Origin: JAFARZ01 sp035651595
Lineage (GTDB): Bacteria; Actinomycetota; Actinomycetes; Streptosporangiales; Streptosporangiaceae
Assembly: GCA_035651595.1 (NCBI GenBank)
Contig: DASRFJ010000087.1
Coordinates: 1 to 64,000 of the forward strand
DNA length: 64,000 nt
Reading direction: 5' to 3'
Below the pieces are notes generated by a model. The model worked only from the letters and a program-made list of their open reading frames with translations, was not told the DNA's origin and ran no database searches. A program made the translations under genes and the position numbers. Positions 31,955 through 41,822 of the stretch are shown here, piece after piece. Within the stretch, counting starts at the first letter, position 1. Each line of letters begins with the position of its first letter.

Positions 31955-33337
31955 GTGCTGCTGACCATCACCTCGACCCACGAACCCGCCACTGACCTGG
32001 GGTTTCTGCTGCACAAGCACCCAGATCGGCCGTGGACCGCGGCGACGGCCTCGGGCACCGCGCACGTGTTCTACCCGGAGGCGAGCGACGCGCGGTGCAC
32101 GGCGGCGCTGCTGCTCGAGGTCGACCCGATCGCGCTGGTGCGCGGGAAGCGCAACGAGCTGACCCAGTACGTGAACGACCGTCCTTACGCGGCGTCGAGC
32201 ATGCTCGCCGTGGCGCTCAAGGAGGCGTTCCGCACCGCGCTGACCGGCCGCTGTGAGGCGAAACCGGAACTGGCCGCGGCACCAATCCCGCTGGAGATCC
32301 GCGTGCCGGCGCTGCGCTGCCGGGGTGGCAAAGAACTCGCTGAAAAGGTTTTCGGGCCACTGGGCTGGACCGTCACCGCCACCCCCATCCCGCTCGAGCC
32401 ACAGCAGTGGGGCAACTCGCCGTACCTGGACCTCACGCTGGCCGGCACGCTCACGCTCAAGGACGCGCTGAACCACCTGTACGTGCTGCTGCCGGCGCTG
32501 GACGACGCGAAGCACTACTGGGTGTCGGCGGACGAAGTGGACAAGCTGATGCGGGCCGGCGGCGGCTGGCTGGGTGGCCACCCGGACAAGCAGCTGATCA
32601 GCCGGCGCTACCTCGCCCACCGCCGCGAGCTGACCGAATCCGCGCTGGCCAGGCTCGCGGAGACCGACGACACCGAGCCGGAGGAGCTGGACAACGCGGT
32701 CCTGCCGGAGGCCGAAGCCGAGGACGAACAGGCCCGCACGCCGCTGGCGACACAGCGGCGCGAGGCGATCCTGGCGGTGCTGCGGGAAACCGGCGCGCGC
32801 ACGGTCGGCGACTTCGGTTGCGGTGCGGGCGCGCTGACCAAGGACCTGATGGCCGAGCGCGGCATCGACCTGGTGGTCGCGACCGACGTATCGGCGCGGG
32901 CGCTCGCGCTGGCGGCGCGTCAGCTGCGGCTGGAACGGATGCCGGACCGGCAGCGGGAGCGGCTGAAGATCTTCCAGTCGGCGCTCACGTATCGCGACGA
33001 CCGGCTGGCCGGGCTGGACGCCGCCGTGCTGATGGAGGTCATCGAGCACGTGGACCCGGAGCGGCTGCCCTCGCTGGAGCGCACCGTGTTCGGGTTCGCG
33101 GCGCCCGGCACGGTCGTCGTCACGACCCCGAACGTCGAGTACAACGTGCGCTACGAGACGCTGCCACCCGGACAGCCACGGCACCGCGACCACCGGTTCG
33201 AGTGGACCCGCGCCGAATTCGCGGCATGGGCCACGCGGGTCGCCGCCGACTACGGGTACAACGCGGCGTTCCGCGCCGTCGGCGACACCGACGACGAGGT
33301 CGGGCCGCCCACGCAGCTGGCGGTGTTTACCAAGTGA
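31955..33337 (+). CDS. hen1: Bacterial Hen1, RNA 3'-terminal 2'-O-methyltransferase
   Basis: A 460-aa RNA repair methyltransferase. The N-terminal domain (about 1-240) is the ligase-activating region of bacterial Hen1 (LLTITSTHEPATDLGFLLHK, GKRNELTQYVNDRPYAASS). The C-terminal domain has the SAM motif VGDFGCGAGALT and the metal-binding EVIEHVDPERLPSLE, then VVVTTPNVEYNV, all diagnostic. It methylates the 3' end of cleaved RNA before ligation so that the repaired RNA resists re-cleavage. The GTG start lies 7 bases after a TAAGGT -10 box, so it is probably leaderless. Its stop overlaps the Pnkp start in GTGA. Confidence 0.95.
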   Translation: MLLTITSTHEPATDLGFLLHKHPDRPWTAATASGTAHVFYPEASDARCTAALLLEVDPIALVRGKRNELTQYVNDRPYAASSMLAVALKEAFRTALTGRCEAKPELAAAPIPLEIRVPALRCRGGKELAEKVFGPLGWTVTATPIPLEPQQWGNSPYLDLTLAGTLTLKDALNHLYVLLPALDDAKHYWVSADEVDKLMRAGGGWLGGHPDKQLISRRYLAHRRELTESALARLAETDDTEPEELDNAVLPEAEAEDEQARTPLATQRREAILAVLRETGARTVGDFGCGAGALTKDLMAERGIDLVVATDVSARALALAARQLRLERMPDRQRERLKIFQSALTYRDDRLAGLDAAVLMEVIEHVDPERLPSLERTVFGFAAPGTVVVTTPNVEYNVRYETLPPGQPRHRDHRFEWTRAEFAAWATRVAADYGYNAAFRAVGDTDDEVGPPTQLAVFTK

Positions 33338-35838
33338 ACGTCCCCGAGCTGAGCCTCGTCGTGCTCGTCGGCGCGTCCGGATCGGGCAAGTCCACCTTCG
33401 CGGCAAACCATTTCCGCCCGACGGAAGTGATCTCTTCTGACTTCTGCCGCGGGCTGGTCGCGGACGACGAGAACGACCAGTCGGCCACGCCCGCCGCCTT
33501 CGACGTGCTGCACTACATCACCGGCAAGCGGCTGGCGGCCGGCCGGCTGACCGTGGTCGACGCGACGAACGTGCAGACCGAGGCGCGGCGCTCGCTGGTG
33601 GCGCTGGCCCGCGAGCACGATGTGCTGCCGGTGGCGATCGTGCTCGACGTGCCGGACGGCGTGTGCGTGGCGCGGAACGCGACGCGGCCCGACCGCGACT
33701 TCGGCGCCGCCGTGGTGCGCCGCCAGCGGGACCAGCTCAAGCGCGGCCTCAAGGGCCTCCAGCGCGAAGGCTTCCGCTACGTGCACGTGCTGCGCGGCGA
33801 GGCGGAGATCGATGCCACGACCGTGACCAGGACCCGGCTGTTCAACGACCTGCGGCACGAGACGGGACCGTTCGACGTGATCGGCGACGTGCACGGCTGC
33901 CGCGCCGAACTCGAGGCGCTGCTCGGCAAGCTCGGCTACGAGCTGGAGCGCGACGGCGAAGGGCGGCCGGTAGGCGCCCGCCACCCAGACGGCCGGCGCG
34001 CGATCTTCCTCGGCGACCTCGTCGACCGCGGTCCGGACACGCCAGGCGTGCTGCGGCTGGTCATGGGCATGGTCGCGGCCGGCACGGCGCTGTGCGTGAT
34101 GGGCAACCACGAGGCCAAACTGCTGCGCGCGCTGCGCGGCCGCAACGTGAAGGTGAACCACGGCCTGGCCGAGTCGCTGGCGCAGCTCGGCGCAGAACCT
34201 GCCGAGTTCCGAGATGCCGTAGAGCGCTTCATCGACGGCCTGATCAGCCATTACGTGCTGGACGGCGGCCGGCTGGTGGTCTCGCACGCCGGCCTGATCG
34301 AGCGCTACCACGGGCGCACCTCCGGCCGGGTACGCGAGTTCTGCCTGTATGGGCAGACCACGGGGGAAACCGACGAGTACGGCCTGCCGGTCCGCTACCC
34401 CTGGGCGCAGGAGTACCGCGGCAAGGCCATGGTGCTCTACGGCCACACGCCCGTGCCGTCGACCGAGTGGCTCAACAACACCCTGTGCCTGGATACCGGT
34501 TGTGTCTTCGGTGGCCGTCTCAGCGCTCTTAATTATCCCGAACGAGCAGTGGTTTCAGTGACCGCGGACGCCGTTCACTACACGCCGGCAAAGCCCTTTC
34601 CGGTGGCTGCCTCGGCAACGCGGGACCCAGGCGTCCTGGACATCGGCGACGTCAACGGGTCGCGGGTGATCGAGACCGGGTACCTGTCCCGGGTCGGGGT
34701 TCGTGACGGACATGCCGCCGCGGCGCTCGAGGTGATGAGCCGGTTCGCCATCGACCCGCGGCTGCTGCTGTACCTGCCGCCGACGATGGCGCCGGTGGCG
34801 ACGGCGCCGGACGGGGACCTGCTGGAGCATCCTTCCGCGGCGTTCTCCGCGTACGCCGCGGACGGTGTCGCGTCCGTGGTGTGCGAGGAGAAGCACATGG
34901 GATCGCGTGCCGTGCTGCTCGTCACGCGTAGCGATGACGACCCGCGGTTCGCGGCCGGCGCGCTCTGGACGCGAACCGGGCGTTCGTTCTTCGCCGCTCC
35001 GCTGACCGGGGAGCTGCTGTCCCGGGTCCGTGCCTGTGCCGAGAAGGCGGGCCTGTTCGACGAGCTGAGCACGTCGTGGCTGCTGTTCGACTGCGAGCTG
35101 CTGCCGTGGAACGTCAAGGCCGGCCAGCTGCTGCGCGACCAGTACGCCGCGGTCGGCGCCGCGGCCAGGGCGTCGCTGCCGGTCGCTGAGCTTTCGCTGA
35201 CCGCGGCCGTCGGGCGTGGCCTGCCCCTCCAGGACCTGCTCGACCGCACCCGTGCCCGCTCGGCCAACGCGGATGCGTTCACCCAGGCGTACCTGCGTTA
35301 CTGCTGGCAGACGTCCGGCCTGGACGGGGTCCGCCTCGCCCCCTTCCAGCTCCTGGCGACCGACGGCGCGGTCTACCACGACCGCCCGCACCTCTGGCAC
35401 CTCGAGCTGTCCGACCGTCTCGCGGCGCTCGACCCATCGCTGATCACCTCGACCCGCCGGATCGTCGTCGGCACCGAGGACCCTTCGCCGGCTGTTACCT
35501 GGTGGGAGGAACTGACCGGCGCCGGGGGAGAGGGCATGGTCGTCAAGCCGGCCGCGGGCCTTGTCCGCCTGCCGAACGGCATCGCCCAGCCGGGCCTGAA
35601 GGTCCGCGGTCGTGAGTACCTGCGCATCATCTACGGCCCGGACTACCTGGAGCCGGAAAACCTCCGCCGCCTGCGCAACCGCGCGCTCGGCCACAAGCGA
35701 TCGCTCGCGCTGCGCGAATACGCACTGGGCCTGGAAGCACTCGACCGCGTGGCGCGCGGCGAGCCCCTGTGGCGCGTGCACGAATGCGTCTTCGCCGTCC
35801 TGGCCCTGGAGTCCGAACCCGTCGACCCCCGCCTGTAA
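33334..35838 (+). CDS. pnkp: Polynucleotide kinase-phosphatase-ligase Pnkp
   Basis: An 834-aa RNA end-healing and sealing enzyme. The kinase has the P-loop GASGSGKST (residues 13-21) and VVDATNVQ. The metallophosphoesterase (about 180-470) has DVIGDVHGCRAE, GDLVDRG, GNHEAK, VVSHAG and YGHTPVP. The C-terminal adenylyltransferase/ligase domain carries EEKHMGSRAVLL with the nucleotide-binding Lys at about residue 521, LLFDCELLPWN, and EGMVVKP. Pnkp acts with Hen1 as a heterotetramer on tRNAs cut by ribotoxins. The GTG start overlaps the hen1 stop by 4 bases, so equal amounts are likely made. All key residues are present. Confidence 0.96.
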   Translation: MNVPELSLVVLVGASGSGKSTFAANHFRPTEVISSDFCRGLVADDENDQSATPAAFDVLHYITGKRLAAGRLTVVDATNVQTEARRSLVALAREHDVLPVAIVLDVPDGVCVARNATRPDRDFGAAVVRRQRDQLKRGLKGLQREGFRYVHVLRGEAEIDATTVTRTRLFNDLRHETGPFDVIGDVHGCRAELEALLGKLGYELERDGEGRPVGARHPDGRRAIFLGDLVDRGPDTPGVLRLVMGMVAAGTALCVMGNHEAKLLRALRGRNVKVNHGLAESLAQLGAEPAEFRDAVERFIDGLISHYVLDGGRLVVSHAGLIERYHGRTSGRVREFCLYGQTTGETDEYGLPVRYPWAQEYRGKAMVLYGHTPVPSTEWLNNTLCLDTGCVFGGRLSALNYPERAVVSVTADAVHYTPAKPFPVAASATRDPGVLDIGDVNGSRVIETGYLSRVGVRDGHAAAALEVMSRFAIDPRLLLYLPPTMAPVATAPDGDLLEHPSAAFSAYAADGVASVVCEEKHMGSRAVLLVTRSDDDPRFAAGALWTRTGRSFFAAPLTGELLSRVRACAEKAGLFDELSTSWLLFDCELLPWNVKAGQLLRDQYAAVGAAARASLPVAELSLTAAVGRGLPLQDLLDRTRARSANADAFTQAYLRYCWQTSGLDGVRLAPFQLLATDGAVYHDRPHLWHLELSDRLAALDPSLITSTRRIVVGTEDPSPAVTWWEELTGAGGEGMVVKPAAGLVRLPNGIAQPGLKVRGREYLRIIYGPDYLEPENLRRLRNRALGHKRSLALREYALGLEALDRVARGEPLWRVHECVFAVLALESEPVDPRL

Positions 35839-35883
35839 CCGTCACCCCGCCCCGCAACCTCGCCCAACCTGCCAATTGCGTAA

Positions 35884-35905
35884 TTGAGCCCACTAGAGCG
35901 TGTCA
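35884..35905. repeat. TTGAGCCCACTAGA short repeat, copy 2
   Basis: Matches 14221-14242 in 21 of 22 bases. It begins 46 bases after the Pnkp stop codon. Confidence 0.65.
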
Positions 35906-35948
35906 GGATGCGTGAGCCAACGAGGCAGCGCCGATCACGTCGCGTTAG

Positions 35949-36185
35949 CCTCAGCCCCCGGGCGTCGCGTGGGAGTCCCGCTGGGTGCGCTGGCCGGACT
36001 TCGGCCTGCCGGCGGACCCTGCGGATATGGCGGCGGCGATTCACCAGGCGTGGACCCGGGCGGAAACCGAACGCGATGGCGTCCCTGCCGACGACGCGGT
36101 CGCGTACGTCCGCGAGCACTACCGCCCGCACGCCGTCGAGACCACCGCCCAAGCGGACTTCGTCTCCCGCTTCCAGCCCAGCTAA
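35949..36185 (+). pseudogene. Protein tyrosine phosphatase-like remnant lacking its active site
   Basis: The frame after a TAG at 35946 reads SRWVRWPDFGLPADPADM, then DDAVAYVREHYRPHAVET and FVSRF to a TAA at 36185. The two halves match the N- and C-terminal parts of actinobacterial dual-specificity/tyrosine phosphatase-like proteins. The family's central active-site block, a Cys-Gly-Gly-Gly-x-Gly-Arg-Thr-Gly loop, is missing between ETERD and GVPADDA. This looks like an in-frame internal deletion plus loss of the start. It is probably non-functional. Confidence 0.6.
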
Positions 36186-36222
36186 CCGGCCCCGGCGCGG
36201 CTCCCGCACGTGGTGCGCAGCC

Positions 36223-36963
36223 TCAGACCGCGTAGGTTCGCAGCACTCCCAGTGCCGCGGCGCCGTGCGGCCCGCTAGCCGTCAGTCCCGTGGCCGCGTC
36301 CGGTTTGAGCCGCTGCGCGGCGAACCGGCAGAACTCCCCGGCCGGCCCGGTAATCGACGACGGTGCGTCTTCCGGCCCAAACGACCAGGATTCCGCGCCG
36401 GAGGGCGCGGTCAGCACGCACCGCACCGCGACTACCGGCAACCCGGCCGTCGTCATCGAATACGGCAGTGTGCGGTGCGCGAGCCACGCGATGTGCCGCA
36501 GCCGATCGGTGTCGGCAAGCGAAATCCCGAGCGGTCCGGCGATGTCAAGTCCGTGCGCCCAGTGCTCGGCGAGCCGCGTCGTCGCGAGCGTCGCGGGCTT
36601 CACCGTTCCGGCCACCCACTCAAGGGCGCGCTGCGGGTCCGCCGCGCGCAACCCGGCGACGGCGGCCCGCCGGGCAAGCTGCCAGCGATCGTAGACAACC
36701 GAAGGCGCCGCGCGATCCCGCCGCACCATCTCTTCGGCGTAGCCGTCCACCGTCTCGCTGGCCGCCGGCGCGAACGCGGATCGCAGCTCCCGGCCCGCGG
36801 CGCTGGCGACGACGCCCTCCTCGGACTGCGCGAGGTGCAGCACGACGTCGGCCACCGACCAGCCCGCGGCCCCCGACTCCATAAGCCACTGTGCCGGAGA
36901 AAGAGCGGACAGGATCCCGTCCAGGCGGTCTTGTTCGGCAACCAGGTCGTCGAAGACGGTCAT
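36223..36963 (-). CDS. TIGR03084-type mycothiol-dependent maleylpyruvate isomerase-like protein
   Basis: A 246-aa DinB-fold protein. The N-terminal helical bundle has DLVAEQDRLDGILSALSPAQW, WSVADVVLHLAQSEEGVV (first metal His) and TRLAEHWAHGLDIAG (HxxxH-like metal site). The C-terminal domain is the SCP2-like part of the family (SWSFGPEDAPSSITGPAGEFC). The group uses mycothiol as cofactor, which fits an actinobacterium. The substrate is unknown. Its ATG overlaps the stop of the upstream small membrane gene in a 4-base overlap. Confidence 0.88.
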   Translation of the reverse strand: MTVFDDLVAEQDRLDGILSALSPAQWLMESGAAGWSVADVVLHLAQSEEGVVASAAGRELRSAFAPAASETVDGYAEEMVRRDRAAPSVVYDRWQLARRAAVAGLRAADPQRALEWVAGTVKPATLATTRLAEHWAHGLDIAGPLGISLADTDRLRHIAWLAHRTLPYSMTTAGLPVVAVRCVLTAPSGAESWSFGPEDAPSSITGPAGEFCRFAAQRLKPDAATGLTASGPHGAAALGVLRTYAV

Positions 36964-37181
36964 TCCCGAACTATGACACAGGCCGCGGCCGCGGTGCCCG
37001 CGACGCCCAGCGCCTTCGTTCCCTTCTGGAAGCCGCCGAACAGCAACGACAGCACGATCAGCACCACGATGAGGATGAGTATCCAGAGCAGGCAGCCCAC
37101 TGCCCGCGACTGAGGCCAGCGCCCTGCGCGCCGCCTCTCCGCACGCCGCTCAGCGCGACGCCCGAACAGCCACCGGTACAT
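36960..37181 (-). CDS. Small single-span membrane protein
   Basis: A 73-aa protein with a strongly basic N-terminus (GRRAERRAERRRAGRWPQSR) and one strong membrane helix (GCLLWILILIVVLIVLSLLF). A short tail of moderate hydrophobicity (LGVAGTAAAACVIVRE) follows. It is coupled to the TIGR03084-type gene downstream. I do not recognise a family; similar small basic membrane proteins are common in actinomycetes. Confidence 0.7.
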   Translation of the reverse strand: MYRWLFGRRAERRAERRRAGRWPQSRAVGCLLWILILIVVLIVLSLLFGGFQKGTKALGVAGTAAAACVIVRE

Positions 37182-37266
37182 AACTCACTGTCTGCCCCGT
37201 ACCCGCGAAACATGCCTCACGCGACCGGGTGAATTTTCCGCCTTGCTATGGGTAGCGAAAAGGGCC

Positions 37267-37953
37267 GTGAGAGATACTGACACCCGGCCGATCCCCACGC
37301 GCCGGCGCGGTTTCATCGGCAGAGGCCGCGGTACCCTCGGAAACCTCCTCGCGATCCTCGCCGCGGTCGTCGTGCTCGTCCTCGTGCTGTCGGCGATCCA
37401 CCTGCTCCCGCAGCTGCGCAACCCGTTCGCGACGACGACCACGGTCAGCAGCCAGCCGGCCATCCTGAAGTCCATCACAGAGCTCAGCCGCTACGAAGCG
37501 GCCAACGGCGAATTCCAGGTAGTTGTGGACCTGTCCACGCACAACGGCATCCTGCCGAGCTTCCTGGCCGGCAGCGAGACGCTTTTCGTCGGCCAAGGCT
37601 CGGTCATCGCTTTCGTCGATTTCTCCAGGTTGAAGAGCCCGGACATCGTCGTCAACCCGGACCGGACGAACGTCACCATCAAGCTCCCCAAGGCGCAGCT
37701 TGAGCCCGCGGTCCTCGACGTGAAACAGTCCTACGTCTACGCCCAGCAGCAAGGCTTCTTCAACCGGATCGGCAACTTCTTCGGCGGTAACCCGAACTCC
37801 GAGCAACAGGTCTACATCCTCGCACAGCAGAAGCTCCAGACAGCTGCCAACCAGAGCGCGCTGCGCATCGACGCTCAGGCCAACACGAAGGCGATGCTGA
37901 CCAGCATGATGACCTCGCTGGGCTTCAAAAGGGTCGCTGTCACATTCAGCTGA
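37267..37953 (+). CDS. DUF4230 domain membrane-anchored protein
   Basis: A 228-aa protein if started at the GTG at 37267; a TTG at 37243 would add 8 residues. One membrane helix (NLLAILAAVVVLVLVLSAI, near residue 30) precedes an extracellular DUF4230 domain: ITELSRYEAANGEFQVVVDL, NPDRTNVTIKLPKAQLEPA, SYVYAQQQGFFNRIG. DUF4230 proteins are widespread and uncharacterised. A GAAAAGGG site precedes the GTG. The next gene is separated by a MerR-type promoter. Confidence 0.82.
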   Translation: MRDTDTRPIPTRRRGFIGRGRGTLGNLLAILAAVVVLVLVLSAIHLLPQLRNPFATTTTVSSQPAILKSITELSRYEAANGEFQVVVDLSTHNGILPSFLAGSETLFVGQGSVIAFVDFSRLKSPDIVVNPDRTNVTIKLPKAQLEPAVLDVKQSYVYAQQQGFFNRIGNFFGGNPNSEQQVYILAQQKLQTAANQSALRIDAQANTKAMLTSMMTSLGFKRVAVTFS

Positions 37954-37964
37954 CGAGAACCCGC

Positions 37965-37995
37965 TTGCGTTAGAGCGCACTCTAACTCCTAGGCT
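37965..37995 (+). promoter_or_regulatory. MerR-type promoter with 19-bp spacer and dyad
   Basis: TTGCGT (37965-37970) and TAGGCT (37990-37995) are separated by 19 bases, the over-long spacer typical of MerR-activated promoters. The perfect dyad GTTAGAG-CGCA-CTCTAAC (37969-37986) fills the spacer. The MerR GTG start is 7 bases past the -10. Confidence 0.78.
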
Positions 37996-38002
37996 CATAG
38001 TC

Positions 38003-38386
38003 GTGATGACCTGGAGCATCAGCCAGGTGGCGGAGAAAACGGGACTGTCTCCGCACGCGCTGCGCTGGTACGAGCGGATCGGTCTGCTCGCCCCCGTTAA
38101 CCGGTCCTCCGACGGCCGGCGGAAGTTCACCGATCAGGACCTCGAATGGCTCGGCCTGATCACCAAGCTTCGCGACACTGGCATGCCGCTCAAAGACATA
38201 CATCGCTACGCGGAACTGGTCAGGTCGGGCGCCGGTGAGGCCGAACGCCTGACACTGCTCGAACGCCACCGGATCGAGGTTCGCAAGGCGCTGGCGGCGC
38301 AACAGGAGTGCCTTGCCCTGCTGGACCGGAAGATCGACTTTTACTCCAGGCAAGTCAACGACGACGACAACAGAGAATGCGAGTGA
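38003..38386 (+). CDS. MerR family regulator
   Basis: A 127-aa regulator. The MerR winged helix is WSISQVAEKTGLSPHALRWY, ERIGLLAPVNRSSDGRRKFT, and DLEWLGLITKLRDTGMPLKD. A coiled-coil helix follows (LLERHRIEVRKALAAQQECL). There is no metal-binding Cys cluster, so it belongs to the small-molecule-sensing branch often paired with aldo-keto reductases. It is transcribed from a MerR-type promoter just upstream, probably leaderless (GTG at 38003 or ATG at 38006), and controls itself and the next gene. Confidence 0.92.
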   Translation: MMTWSISQVAEKTGLSPHALRWYERIGLLAPVNRSSDGRRKFTDQDLEWLGLITKLRDTGMPLKDIHRYAELVRSGAGEAERLTLLERHRIEVRKALAAQQECLALLDRKIDFYSRQVNDDDNRECE

Positions 38387-38391
38387 CCACG

Positions 38392-39345
<954 letters not shown>

Positions 39346-39353
39346 CTAGCCCG

Positions 39354-41594
39354 CTAGCGCCACCAGGGCAGGCGGCGCTGCTCGGCGATATGGACCGCCG
39401 GGTCGGTGACCACGGACGCGTGAGCGCCGAGGTGGTGCAGGTGCTCGCGGATCCACAGCAGGTGCGCGTGGTGCCGGGCGCGGTCCAGGTCGTCGAGCGC
39501 CGGGACGTTCAGCGGGGCCAGCACCTGATTCGCGACCGGCCGGCCGACCAGCGTGGCCACCTCGTCGTAGAACCCGGCCAGCGTGCCCGCGGTGCGGGCC
39601 AGCGCGACCCTGGCCTCGGCCGTGCCCGGCGGCTCGACGCCGCCGTGATCAGGCGCACACGCATGCTCCGGGCGCAGGCTGGCCAGCGAGTACGCGGTCA
39701 GCCGCAGCCTGGTGCTGGCCATCACCAGTCGCCACAGCTCATCCCGGGAAACTCGCTTGCTGCCTTGCTCGGCGAGATACCCGCGGAGCGCCTCGTCCAG
39801 CCGGATGCCGGCCGTGACGGCGGCCGCCGCGGTCCCGGTGGGCGGCGTCGGGTACAGCCCGAGTGCCCAGTTGACCGCCTCGGTCAGGTACGCGGCGCCG
39901 CGTCGGTACGCGTCGGCGAGGTCGTCGCCGACCACCGCGCCGGCGCCGCGCGGCCAGAACAGCACCCCGACCACCAGGCTCACCGCACAGCCGATCGCGA
40001 CGTCCTCGATGCGCAGCTCACCGACCTTCCAGCCGATCGGATTGAGCAGGTTGAACAGCACGACCACGACGACGGTGAACGCGGCCTGGCCGAAGGTGAA
40101 CGGCAGCGCACCCGGCGCGTAGGCCGCGACCGCAACCGCGATCGGCAGCACGACCCACAGCGCGGTCTGGTTGTGCCCGCCGATGCCGAGCATCAGCAGC
40201 GCGCCGACGATGAACCCGATGACCGTGCCGCCGAGCGCGCGCAGCGCGGTGGATTCGGTGGTCGCCGCGTTGGTGCGCAGCACCGACATCGTGCCGAGCA
40301 CCACCCAGAACCCGTGCTGCACGCCGGACAGGTCCGCGACGAGGACGGCGGCGGCCAGCGCGAGCGAGCCGCGCAGGCTGTTCAGCGTCCAGACCGAACG
40401 CATGCTGGCATGCCGCGCCATCACCCCGATCGCTCCGGAGAGCGCGGCCACCCGCCGCTCCGCGGCGTCACCTCCCTCGGGAGGAGCGCCGTACCAGCCG
40501 CGGCGCCGCTGCGCGATCGTCTCCGGATCGGCGCGCCGGGTGGCGATCAGCGTGTCGGCGACGATGCCGCGCACCGTGACGGCGATCGCCTGCTCGTGGA
40601 ACGCGCGCCGGGCGACCGCGAGCGTGGCGTCCTCGGATTGTCCGTCGGTGATCCGCTGCCGTTCGCAGCCGGCCGCCCGCAGCCGCTCCAGCTCGCCGAG
40701 CCGCGGCGTCACGTTCTCGCCGCGCAGCAGCGCGGCGATGTCCGCGAGGACGTTGCCGGTGGCCGCCAGTAGCTCACGGTCGTCAGGGAAACCGCGGTCT
40801 TCGGACATCGCGTCCGCGATCAGCGCGCTGTTCCACTCCAGCATCTGCACGACGCTGTACAGCCCCTGGTCGGCTGTCGCCAGGCCGGTGGGCCGGTACG
40901 GCGTGCTGGCGAACGTGTTCATCAGCTGTTCCTTGGCGTGCCGCGCCGCCTCCCGCTTGGCCTGCGGGTCCTCGCCGCGCACCAGGGCGTCGAGCAGGTC
41001 CGCCTGTGCCCGCGCGGTCGCCGCCGCCGCGGCCCGGAGCCTGCCGCCGGCGGCAGGCGCGGGGATCAGCAGCACGACGGCCGTGCATACGATGCAGGAC
41101 AGCCACCAGCCCAGCAGCCGGTCCGGGATCATGCCGGCCACGCCGGGGGAGGCGACCGGCAGCACGTAGGTGAGCAGCGCGGCGGTCACCCCGCCGGCGG
41201 CGTTCGGCCCGGCTACTCCGGCGAAGAAGATGCCGAACGCCACGGGAATCGTCACGATCGTCGCCAGCGCCGTGGTGCCGTTCACCGCCGTCCCGATGGA
41301 CAGCGCGATCGACCCGGTGATCGCCAGGCCCAGGTGCGCGATCACCTTGTCCTTGACCGCTCCGCCGAAATTGGCCATCACCAGGTTCGCGAACGAGCCG
41401 AACGCCGCGAACAGCGCCACCTGAAGGTTGCCGAAGCCCTTGTACGTGATCGCGAACAGCGCCGGCATCACCACCACGGCGCGCAGCGCGCGCAACGCCG
41501 CCGGCTTGGACCACTGCGGCCACCACTCCGGCCGCCGAAGCGGCGTCGCTGTCGTTACCTGGGCAGGCGAAGTCGCAACACGTGTCTGGGCCAT
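39354..41594 (-). CDS. FUSC family membrane protein
   Basis: A 746-aa protein with two sets of about six membrane helices and a long cytoplasmic region between them (residues about 190-360), then a C-terminal soluble domain. The second set carries the FUSC block (LRGSLALAAAVLVADLSG, GFWVVLGTMSVLRTNAATT, ALRALGGTVIGFIVGALLML). Relatives are aromatic-acid or fusaric-acid efflux proteins. A TAAACT box (41601-41606) is 6 bases before the ATG, so it is probably leaderless. It is convergent with the aldo-keto reductase, with an 8-base gap. The substrate is unknown. Confidence 0.9.
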   Translation of the reverse strand: MAQTRVATSPAQVTTATPLRRPEWWPQWSKPAALRALRAVVVMPALFAITYKGFGNLQVALFAAFGSFANLVMANFGGAVKDKVIAHLGLAITGSIALSIGTAVNGTTALATIVTIPVAFGIFFAGVAGPNAAGGVTAALLTYVLPVASPGVAGMIPDRLLGWWLSCIVCTAVVLLIPAPAAGGRLRAAAAATARAQADLLDALVRGEDPQAKREAARHAKEQLMNTFASTPYRPTGLATADQGLYSVVQMLEWNSALIADAMSEDRGFPDDRELLAATGNVLADIAALLRGENVTPRLGELERLRAAGCERQRITDGQSEDATLAVARRAFHEQAIAVTVRGIVADTLIATRRADPETIAQRRRGWYGAPPEGGDAAERRVAALSGAIGVMARHASMRSVWTLNSLRGSLALAAAVLVADLSGVQHGFWVVLGTMSVLRTNAATTESTALRALGGTVIGFIVGALLMLGIGGHNQTALWVVLPIAVAVAAYAPGALPFTFGQAAFTVVVVVLFNLLNPIGWKVGELRIEDVAIGCAVSLVVGVLFWPRGAGAVVGDDLADAYRRGAAYLTEAVNWALGLYPTPPTGTAAAAVTAGIRLDEALRGYLAEQGSKRVSRDELWRLVMASTRLRLTAYSLASLRPEHACAPDHGGVEPPGTAEARVALARTAGTLAGFYDEVATLVGRPVANQVLAPLNVPALDDLDRARHHAHLLWIREHLHHLGAHASVVTDPAVHIAEQRRLPWWR

Positions 41595-41666
41595 TTGCCC
41601 AGTTTAAAGAACTCCCCCGAGCCCGGCACCCCGCCCCGGCTCCGGCGGCGCGGCGCGTCGGAAATG

Positions 41667-41822
41667 ATTGCGGACACTTACCCCCCCAAACTGGGTGGGT
41701 AAGTGTCCGCAATAATCCGGCGCCTTCGCCAGCCGCCCGACATATCCGGATATGTCGGGCGACTGGCGGGGGCGTGGACGTGGGCGGGCGGGCGAGGGCG
41801 GTGGAGCGGGTCGGCGCAGCGG
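41667..41822. repeat. Composite palindromic element, copy B (reverse orientation)
   Basis: The hairpin arms are 41667-41687 and 41693-41713 with an AAACT loop, the same as copy A. Then comes a 40-base near-perfect palindrome (41728-41767) centred on TATCCGGATA with one mismatch per half. A G-rich tract follows (about 41765-41822). The order hairpin, palindrome, G-tract is the reverse complement of copies A and D. It lies between divergent genes. The rest of the 41595-41974 gap shows only an AT-rich promoter-like stretch before the permease. Confidence 0.85.

Noticed and set aside
32407..33333. N-terminal extension of Pnkp through hen1
   Set aside because: It is out of frame with the clearly conserved Hen1 methyltransferase; the P-loop begins 12 codons after the GTG at 33334.
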